Source: Lachnospiraceae bacterium (GTDB taxonomy: Bacteria > Bacillota > Clostridia > Lachnospirales > Lachnospiraceae). From it: a DNA stretch of 33,984 bases. Positions within the stretch are counted from its first letter, which is position 1, and each line of letters opens with the position of its first letter. The stretch is taken from NCBI GenBank assembly GCA_017455435.1, contig JAFTAU010000078.1, positions 1-33,984 of the forward strand, read 5' to 3'. A program made the translations under genes and the position numbers. Below are positions 7,065 through 13,778 of the stretch, one piece after another. The notes below the pieces were generated by a model. That model had not been told where the DNA came from, did no database searches, and saw nothing but the letters and a program-made list of their open reading frames with translations.

Positions 7065-8738
7065 TTATTCCCAGATACCGCCCTTGCTCATGGGACCTAC
7101 GTTCTTGACAAAGAGACGCAGGAATCTGGGATAAGAATCGGCGTCAAACTCCCAGTGGAAGTTTTTCTTTCTTTCTTCAAGTTCCTCATCGGAAACTTCC
7201 ATGTTGATGGAACGGCCCACAACGTCAATATCGATCATGTCGCCGTCCTTGACAAGACCCAGAGGTCCGAACGCAGCTTCGGGTGAAACATATCCGACCG
7301 AAAGACCGGATGTGCCGCCGGAGAAGCGTCCATCGGTGATGACTGCGCAGGATTCAAACAGACCCTTGTAGCCTTTGAGCTCTTCCTGGAAGGTGAAAGC
7401 GGTGGTGCCGAAACGGGCTTTGAGTCCGAGGAACCTGACCACGCAGGCGTCGCCTTCTACGATGCGTCCGTTTCTGAGGGCATCCAGAGCGTCGTCCAGA
7501 GTGTCAAAGCACTTCGCCGGGCCGCGGAATTTCATAAGCTTCTGAGGAACGGCCGCAATCTTTATGATACTGCCTTCGGGGCAGAGGTTTCCGTACAGAA
7601 CGCCGATGCCCGGCTGGGTGGAAACCGGGTTGTCAAGTCCGCGGATGACATCATCATTCCAGCAGACAGCGCGATCGAGGTTCTCACCCAGAGTTTTTCC
7701 GTTTACGGTCAGACAGCTTGTATCCATGGTGCTGCGCATCTTGTTCATAAGCGCCTGCAATCCGCCGGCCATGTCCAGATCCTTTAAGGTGTATTCGCCG
7801 CCGGGTGCCAGGTGCGAAAGAAGCGGTATTTCATTGGAGGCTTTGTCAAATTCCTTCCACCACAGAATGTCGTCGTATCCGGCTTCGTGTGCGATGGCAG
7901 GCAGATGAAGGATAAGGTTTGAGGAAGCGGCAACGGCCATGTCAACCTTGATGGCGTTTTTGATGGCTTCGCGGGTCATGATCTGACGGGCAGTGATGCC
8001 GTTAAATACCAGATCCATGATGTGTTTGCCGGCGCGGTATGCGAGATTGTAGATCTCGGAGCCGTCGGCCTGCATGGTGGAGTTGTTGGGAAGGGTCATG
8101 CCCATGGCCTCGGCCATCATGCACATGGAGTTTGCCGTGACCATAGAGGTGCAGGCGCCGCAGGTTCCCCACGAATGCTCGATGAGGTCATTATATAAAT
8201 CGGGGTCGATAGTGCCTTCCGCCATCTGGCCGACCTTGTCCTGTGCGCGGATGTGCAGACGCTCTTCGCCGCGGCAGACGCCGAGGGGCATATATCCGCC
8301 GGTAACCAGAATGGTGGGAATGTCAAGACGGGCAGCGCCCATCAGATGTCCGGGAACGATGGAATCGCAGGTGCAGAGCATTACCATGCCGTCAAAGAAG
8401 TTTCCTTCGACTGTCAGCTCTACCTGGTCGGCGATGCTGTTGCGGCTGGGAACCTCGATGTATCTGGGATCTTTGAGAACCATTCCGTCGCAGATACCTG
8501 TGGTTTCGACCTCGAGCGGAAGTCCGCCGGCTTCACGGACGCCCTGTTTTACACGCTCGGCAAGCTTGTCCAGATGGACATGTCCGGGGTTGTACTCGTT
8601 CCATGAATTGACAATGCCGATAAGGGGACGCTTCTGCTCCTCATTGGTGTAACCCATGCCGCACATAAGGCCTCTGCGGCACTCGGAAGCCTCTGAAAAC
8701 TCCCAGCATGATCTCATGTCTTCGTACTTTTTCTTCAT
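7065..8738 (-). CDS. IlvD/Edd-family dehydratase, probable aldonate dehydratase
   Basis: The 557-residue protein belongs to the Fe-S dihydroxyacid/6-phosphogluconate dehydratase family. Likely cluster cysteines are C83 or its neighbourhood in G-I-C-D-G-M, C124 in C-T-C-D-S-I-V-P-G, and C193 in G-T-C-G-A-C-T-S-M. Position 52 is glycine in N-P-G-H-V-H-L, where several pentonate dehydratases have cysteine. Family members remove water from a 2,3-dihydroxy acid to give a 2-keto-3-deoxy acid. With KDG-type kinase and KDPG aldolase genes downstream and no other branched-chain amino acid gene present, an aldonate is the likelier substrate than dihydroxyisovalerate. GGGAGG precedes the ATG. It could still be a true IlvD, but context argues against that. 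Confidence 0.87.
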   Translation of the reverse strand: MKKKYEDMRSCWEFSEASECRRGLMCGMGYTNEEQKRPLIGIVNSWNEYNPGHVHLDKLAERVKQGVREAGGLPLEVETTGICDGMVLKDPRYIEVPSRNSIADQVELTVEGNFFDGMVMLCTCDSIVPGHLMGAARLDIPTILVTGGYMPLGVCRGEERLHIRAQDKVGQMAEGTIDPDLYNDLIEHSWGTCGACTSMVTANSMCMMAEAMGMTLPNNSTMQADGSEIYNLAYRAGKHIMDLVFNGITARQIMTREAIKNAIKVDMAVAASSNLILHLPAIAHEAGYDDILWWKEFDKASNEIPLLSHLAPGGEYTLKDLDMAGGLQALMNKMRSTMDTSCLTVNGKTLGENLDRAVCWNDDVIRGLDNPVSTQPGIGVLYGNLCPEGSIIKIAAVPQKLMKFRGPAKCFDTLDDALDALRNGRIVEGDACVVRFLGLKARFGTTAFTFQEELKGYKGLFESCAVITDGRFSGGTSGLSVGYVSPEAAFGPLGLVKDGDMIDIDVVGRSINMEVSDEELEERKKNFHWEFDADSYPRFLRLFVKNVGPMSKGGIWE

Positions 8739-8757
8739 CTTTTTGTTCCTCCCTGAT

Positions 8758-10371
8758 TTAACTGTTTATTATTTTATCTGTTTTAATATTGTGATTATCC
8801 GACCTGACCAGCGTGTGATAATTTTCCGCCGGCGCGTCCGGGTAGTCTGTTCTCTGATGTGAACCGCAGCTGTCGCATCTGGCATTTGCCGCGGCAAAAA
8901 GCGCCATCGCAGTAACTACATCGTTCTGCGTGCGTATAAGGCGGCACTTAAGATCCGGGTCTTCGCACTCTCCGCAGGCGAGCAGCTCTTCATAAAGCTC
9001 CTTCATCCTCGCGGCGCACCTTTCCAAGGTTTCTCCGTCACGGAAGACTCCCGCGCCCTCGCCTATCAGTTCCTTTTCCTCCGCCCTGATTTCTTCCAGC
9101 CTTTCGGGATTGATGGAGCTGCCGGAGCCGGAAGCAGGAACGAAGGCCTCTTTTTTGAGAGTCAGTCCGTCGATATCTTCCTTAATAGAGGCAGCCGCAA
9201 TCTGTCCGAAGACCAGCGTTTCGCTGCCGGCGCTGCCGCCTATGCGGTTTGAGCCGTGAACGTGTCCCGCAGCCTCGCCCGCCACGTAAAGACCCTTTAG
9301 GCCGCTGCGGCAGGTCGCGTCTATCTGTGCACCGCCTATGGTGGTGTGGGCGGCATTCGCCAGCTCCACGGGCTCTTTCGTGAAGTCTATGCCCACGGAG
9401 GCGTAACGTCTGATGAACGGCTCGTATGCATCGTGAAGCCTCTGCGTATCCACGCCGCTCGCGTCAAACCATACTCCGCCGTGCTCCGTGCCTCTGCCCT
9501 CGCGAATCTCCGTCTCTATGGCGTGGCTGAGCGCGTCCTTATTTACGCATTCGCCTCTGGGATCGTATTTGAACATAAATCTCTCTCCCAGAGAATTTTT
9601 CATAACGGCGCCTTCGTAGAACAGAGTGGTGATGACTCCCTTGCCTCTGATCTGGGGCGGCCAGACCGCCGATGACGGCTCAAACTGGACAAATTCCATG
9701 TCAATGAGTCCGCAGCCCGCCAGAAGCGCCATGGCAGCTCCGTCTCCGGAGATGTCCTTTGAATTGCTGGTGAAAGGGAATATCCCCGCAAAACCGCCGG
9801 TGCAAAGCAGCGTTGCTTTGGCAAAAACATTGAAAAAGGCTTTTTCTTTTTCGTCATAGACGAATGCTCCGCTGACCGTTTTCCCGTCGGAAATAAGACG
9901 CAGGGCGCGGGCTGATGAAAGCACGCGGAAATTGTCGAGCTGTTTAAGCTTGCTGTCCAGAATATTCAGCACCATAGAGCCGCTGGAATTGCCGTGTCCC
10001 ACCACTCTCCCGTAGGAAGAGCCGAGGGATTTGCGGGTAAAGAGGCTGCCGTCGGCATTTCTGTCGAAAACGAAGCCCAGATTTTCCAGATACTCAGGAA
10101 GTCCGAGCGCGCCCTCGCAGAGAGCCTTTGTCAGCTCTTTTCCGCCCTGGCCGCGGCCTGAGGCGTTTGTGTCCTCGATGTACTTTTCGACGGTGTCGCC
10201 TGCTTCGGCGCAGGGGACGTTAAAACCCGAGATGCCCGGGGACGCTCCCGCTCCCGTTCTGAGCATTATGACCTCATGCCCGCGGCGGGCAAGCTCCCAT
10301 GCGGCCACGTGGCCAGTGGCGCCTCCGCCTATTATCAGCACATCGGTATTGAGATTAGGGATTTCTTTCAT
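8758..10371 (-). CDS. FAD-dependent oxidoreductase, FrdA/SdhA/NadB-like
   Basis: The 537-residue protein has an N-terminal FAD-binding Rossmann motif (I-I-G-G-G-A-T-G, residues 13-20) and the C-terminal FAD segment G-L-Y-V-A-G-E-A-A-G-H-V-H-G-S-N-R-I-G-G typical of fumarate reductase, succinate dehydrogenase and aspartate oxidase flavoproteins. The A-H-T-T-I-G-G substrate-domain motif is present just before it. There is no Tat or Sec signal, so the protein is cytosolic, and no iron-sulfur partner gene is adjacent. Its start overlaps the end of the dehydrogenase gene in ATGA. In this operon it may oxidise a sugar acid or reduce a dehydrated intermediate; the sequence does not decide which. A link to the ETF gene at the window edge is possible. 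Confidence 0.8.
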   Translation of the reverse strand: MKEIPNLNTDVLIIGGGATGHVAAWELARRGHEVIMLRTGAGASPGISGFNVPCAEAGDTVEKYIEDTNASGRGQGGKELTKALCEGALGLPEYLENLGFVFDRNADGSLFTRKSLGSSYGRVVGHGNSSGSMVLNILDSKLKQLDNFRVLSSARALRLISDGKTVSGAFVYDEKEKAFFNVFAKATLLCTGGFAGIFPFTSNSKDISGDGAAMALLAGCGLIDMEFVQFEPSSAVWPPQIRGKGVITTLFYEGAVMKNSLGERFMFKYDPRGECVNKDALSHAIETEIREGRGTEHGGVWFDASGVDTQRLHDAYEPFIRRYASVGIDFTKEPVELANAAHTTIGGAQIDATCRSGLKGLYVAGEAAGHVHGSNRIGGSAGSETLVFGQIAAASIKEDIDGLTLKKEAFVPASGSGSSINPERLEEIRAEEKELIGEGAGVFRDGETLERCAARMKELYEELLACGECEDPDLKCRLIRTQNDVVTAMALFAAANARCDSCGSHQRTDYPDAPAENYHTLVRSDNHNIKTDKIINS

Positions 10372-11186
10372 TTTAAATGCGACCCCTCAAAGTTTTCTTT
10401 CATATTGACTATCATACCGGTGACGGACTGTCCGCCGTCGATATGGAAGGTCTGTCCCACTATAAAGCGCGTATTGGCTTCGTCCGAGAGGTACAGCACC
10501 ATATGGACGATGTCGTCGGTGTTTCCGAGTATTCCCGCCGGGATATGATCGGTGAATTCCTTGACCTGCTCGGGGGTGTAGCGTTTTGTGGCGTCGGTGG
10601 CGATAAACCCGGGGGCTATGCCGTTTACGCGGATGCCGTAGGGCGCCACTTCAACGCCGAGAGCTTTTGTCATCATATCGAGACCGCCTTTTCCGGCGCA
10701 GTAGGGCAGGAATTTTCTCTTGACCCAGCTGACGGTGCCGTGAACGGAGCTGATATTGATGATATTGCCTTTGATATCGTTTTCTTTCATGTTGCGGATA
10801 GCGTACTGACTGCAGTATGCCGCGGCGGAAAGATTGAGGCCAATCTGGCTGTCCCAGTAATCGAGAGGAAGCTCGTCAAATTCTCCGGCAGGGATCTTGA
10901 GCGCTCCGCCGGCGTTGTTGACCAGAATGTCTACCGTGCCGAAATCGGCAAGGAATTTTTCCATGAGAGCACAGCACTCTTCGCGATCGGAAAGCTGTAC
11001 CTGATAAAGCTCCGCTTTTACGCCGAGGCTCTCACAGATCTTTTTTATCTCTTCTCCGCCTTCCCTGTGCCTGTTGTAGGTAAGACCCACATTGATTCCG
11101 TTCTTCGCAAAGGCCACGGCGATGGCCGCTCCGATGCCGCTCGAGGAGCCGGTAATCAATGCATTCTTTTTTCCGTTAGCATCCAT
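10368..11186 (-). CDS. Short-chain dehydrogenase/reductase
   Basis: The 272-residue classical SDR has the cofactor motif T-G-S-S-S-G-I-G (12-19), N-N-A-G (about 90-93), catalytic S146/S147, and Y162 with K166 in Y-C-A-G-K. The closest named group by eye is the glucose 1-dehydrogenase/3-oxoacyl-ACP reductase class. In the pathway it could oxidise the aldose to a lactone ahead of the metallo-hydrolase. Alternatively it could oxidise C4 of the 2-keto-3-deoxyaldonate to a 2,4-diketo acid, a step carried out by SDRs in known L-rhamnose and L-fucose routes. The second role would supply the proposed FdrA-system substrate. GGAAGGAG lies before the ATG. Confidence 0.88.
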   Translation of the reverse strand: MDANGKKNALITGSSSGIGAAIAVAFAKNGINVGLTYNRHREGGEEIKKICESLGVKAELYQVQLSDREECCALMEKFLADFGTVDILVNNAGGALKIPAGEFDELPLDYWDSQIGLNLSAAAYCSQYAIRNMKENDIKGNIINISSVHGTVSWVKRKFLPYCAGKGGLDMMTKALGVEVAPYGIRVNGIAPGFIATDATKRYTPEQVKEFTDHIPAGILGNTDDIVHMVLYLSDEANTRFIVGQTFHIDGGQSVTGMIVNMKENFEGSHLK

Positions 11187-11217
11187 TTAAGATACTCCTT
11201 CCTTTTATATGAAAATA

Positions 11218-12099
11218 TTAATTCCCTTTTTTATGCTTTGCGATATGGCCGGTCACGGTATAGACCGCCATAAATAACTTAGGCGGCATACCGCAGCCGA
11301 TATCGTTTATCATATCGACGGCTATCTCTCCGGCATTTGTTATGCCGGCGTCAAGCTTTTTGTCCACATATTCCTGATATGTGTCCGTGATGTCAAGGCA
11401 GAGCCTGAGGGCCTTTTCGACGTTTTCGGTGCCCCTTATGACGCTGCCGATCTTGTCATAATCGTGGCCGCAGATGATATTCTCCGCGCCGAGCGCGAGC
11501 AGCTTTTCCATGCTGCCTCTGTAGATGTCCAGATCCTGATAAAAGCCTATGCCCTGCGTGGGAGTGCCGCCGCCCTGAACGCTGTCGCCCGTGATGAGCG
11601 TGCGGGTTTCTTCTTCAAACCAGCAGACGCAGCCCATATCGTGGCCGGGCGTTTGAATGACGCGCAGCCCGGGAATCAGCTCTTCGCCGTCTGCCAGCAC
11701 GCGGTCCACCTTTACGCCCTTGAGATAAGACTGGGGCGCGGGGCTGTACTCCGGAAATCTGGTGCGGATTCTGATGGCAAGAGCCGCCGGGTTTTCCACA
11801 TTTGCGGCGTCGGTTTCGGACGCGGCAATCCTGAGATTCGGGCAGAGTTCCTTTATTCTGCTGTATCCGCCGATGTGATCGCCGTGACTGTGAGTGTTGG
11901 TCAGCCATGCGATATCGGTAAGCTCCAGACCGAGCCCTCTGAGCGCCGGAACGATGTATTCGTCTATATCATCGCCGCGTGAGCCGGTGTCTATGAGCAC
12001 CTTTTCACTGCCCTTTATAAGGGTGACTCCTGTCCAGGAATCGCCGAAGGGAACTTTTAACAGGTAAATATTTCCGATTATGTTTTCAAATTCTTTCAT
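11218..12099 (-). CDS. Metallo-beta-lactamase-fold hydrolase, possible sugar lactonase
   Basis: The 293-residue protein has a complete dinuclear metal site: H70-x-H72-x-D74-H75 in T-H-S-H-G-D-H, H153 in T-P-G-H-D, D172 in T-G-D-S and H212 in C-G-H-D. It lacks a signal peptide, so it acts in the cytosol. Members of this fold include lactonases, thioesterases and glyoxalase II. Between a dehydrogenase and an aldonate dehydratase, hydrolysis of an aldonolactone is the most economical role, but this is inference. It sits 31 bp upstream of the SDR gene and 9 bp after the first GH43-like gene. Confidence 0.82.
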   Translation of the reverse strand: MKEFENIIGNIYLLKVPFGDSWTGVTLIKGSEKVLIDTGSRGDDIDEYIVPALRGLGLELTDIAWLTNTHSHGDHIGGYSRIKELCPNLRIAASETDAANVENPAALAIRIRTRFPEYSPAPQSYLKGVKVDRVLADGEELIPGLRVIQTPGHDMGCVCWFEEETRTLITGDSVQGGGTPTQGIGFYQDLDIYRGSMEKLLALGAENIICGHDYDKIGSVIRGTENVEKALRLCLDITDTYQEYVDKKLDAGITNAGEIAVDMINDIGCGMPPKLFMAVYTVTGHIAKHKKGN

Positions 12100-12108
12100 T
12101 GTCTTTTT

Positions 12109-13770
12109 TTATCTTCCGACCAGGTAGATTTCCGGTATTTCGACGGAGTAGCCGGAATCGATTGTAATGGTTACTGTCTTTACTTTGCATTCCGCAAAGG
12201 AATAATTAAGCGGCATATCGTATGCGACTTTGCCGGGCGCGTCATACTGAGAAGTATCCCACGTCAGCTCGCCGGATTCCGTTATGCCGTCCTCAGTTTC
12301 GAGGACTATATTTGTAACGCCTGTAAAGCGCTTGTTTTCATTAAAACTGTTAAAAACGAGCACGTTGCGCAGTTTGACAAAGTCGTCAAAGCTGAAGGTG
12401 ATGGTCGTAGTGCCGGTGCCGGTTTCAAATCCATGAACGGGAACGACCTTGTGCCACGGGATGTAACCGTCCGTCAGGAGCGATACGTCAGAGCCGTCAG
12501 CCGCATTGTCGCAGGAAACCTGTGCCCTGCCCGCTATATTGCCGCAGCCGGCGAGGGCGGCGGGCATCAGCTGGGGAGTTGCGGTGGGGCCGTTTGCCTG
12601 AAGGACCTTCTGCCCTTTTGAATTCTCTACGAAGACCAGCTTTTCGACGGCTGGCTTTCGTCCGTTGTCTACGGTAGCGTCGTCAAAGAAGGTGTGGTAT
12701 GACAGCCAGAGCTCGTCTCCCACTGTAAAAAATGAGCTGTGTCCCGACGACTGCCTGATGCTCATAATCTCGGTGCTGATTACCGTGCTTCCGTCCTCGG
12801 GCTGAACCTTTACAAAGGGACCGAGCGGCGAAGTGCCGAGCGCCTGGCGCACCTGATACTGGGTGGACGTGTAGGTAAATGTGGAATACGTCAGGTAGTA
12901 GGTTCCGTCGTGGAAAATGACGGAGCAGCCTTCTTCCGTGTTGCCGCCGTCAAATATCGCCTCGCTGCCGCCGGGAGTGGTGAGTCCGTACTCCGTAAGC
13001 TTTGTAAGCGTTTCGTATCTGGGCGTGGTCCAATCTTCCATTTCCATGCCCATTACAAAAGAGGCTTCCGTATAGGTGGTTCCGATGTCGGCTATCATAT
13101 AGAGATATTTTTTGCCGGTCTGCGGATCCACAAAGGGCGATGCGTCGATGACCTTTATGTAGCCCTTTTTGCCCTTGAATCCCTCGAGCTCGGAGCGCAG
13201 AGACGCGGGAATCTCGTCCGTGTGCTCTTCAAACTGGATGAGCGGCTCCATAACGGTCTTTTTGTCGGTCGTGCATTCGTTAAACGGACCGGCGGGATTG
13301 GACGAGGCCGCCACGGATATATACAGTCCGTACTGCATGTCCGCCCACTGGGCGCTGTAAAACAAATAATATGTGCCGTTATCCTCTATCACCTCCGGAG
13401 CCCACATCTTTGTGTAGCCCCAGGTGCTCTCTCCCGGAACAAAGGCGTCCGAGATCTTTTCCCACTTTGTGAGATCCTTTGACTGATAGACTTCAAAGCC
13501 TTTTCCGTTCAGATCCCTGGACGTGGAATAAAGAAGAAACGAGCCGGCGTACTCCCCTTTTTCAAAACACATAATAAAAGGGTCCGCGCCAAAATGCTCC
13601 GTAATATTCTGATAAAAAATGTTTTTCTGATTCGCGGCCATGGCTTCCGGACTGAGCGTCGCCTTTCTGTTTCCTGCGGATTCGGTCTCTTCGGTTGAAT
13701 CTCCGCAGCCCGTAAAGACTGCGGAGACCCCCATAAGGACTGTCAGCAGAATTGCCAATCCTTTTTTCAT
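12109..13770 (-). CDS. GH43-like lipoprotein with C-terminal discoidin-like domain
   Basis: The 553-residue protein starts with a lipoprotein signal (hydrophobic 5-19, lipobox F-T-G-C, C22). A five-bladed propeller of GH43 type follows (about 55-400). Its candidate catalytic triad is D63 in G-A-D-P-F-I, D209 in I-D-A-S-P-F-V-D, and E279 or E280 in E-E-G-C-S-V. Blade strands such as Y-Y-L-F-Y-S-A and T-Y-Y-L-T-Y-S recur as in the family. The last 140 residues read as a beta-sandwich carbohydrate-binding domain (L-L-T-D-G-Y-I-P-W-H). GH43 enzymes mainly remove arabinose, xylose or galactose residues. It should act on the outer face of the membrane. It is a tandem paralogue of the next gene upstream, 8 bp away. 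Confidence 0.82.
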   Translation of the reverse strand: MKKGLAILLTVLMGVSAVFTGCGDSTEETESAGNRKATLSPEAMAANQKNIFYQNITEHFGADPFIMCFEKGEYAGSFLLYSTSRDLNGKGFEVYQSKDLTKWEKISDAFVPGESTWGYTKMWAPEVIEDNGTYYLFYSAQWADMQYGLYISVAASSNPAGPFNECTTDKKTVMEPLIQFEEHTDEIPASLRSELEGFKGKKGYIKVIDASPFVDPQTGKKYLYMIADIGTTYTEASFVMGMEMEDWTTPRYETLTKLTEYGLTTPGGSEAIFDGGNTEEGCSVIFHDGTYYLTYSTFTYTSTQYQVRQALGTSPLGPFVKVQPEDGSTVISTEIMSIRQSSGHSSFFTVGDELWLSYHTFFDDATVDNGRKPAVEKLVFVENSKGQKVLQANGPTATPQLMPAALAGCGNIAGRAQVSCDNAADGSDVSLLTDGYIPWHKVVPVHGFETGTGTTTITFSFDDFVKLRNVLVFNSFNENKRFTGVTNIVLETEDGITESGELTWDTSQYDAPGKVAYDMPLNYSFAECKVKTVTITIDSGYSVEIPEIYLVGR

Positions 13771-13778
13771 AAATGCTC

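Noticed and set aside
7065..8738. Assignment of the dehydratase to isoleucine/valine synthesis (ilvD)
   Set aside because: No ilv or leu genes are nearby and all neighbours are sugar-acid enzymes; sequence alone does not fully exclude it.
10377..11273. Plus-strand open frame of 298 codons
   Set aside because: It is antisense to the SDR gene, whose cofactor and catalytic motifs are complete. The frame arises from the codon bias of the opposite strand.
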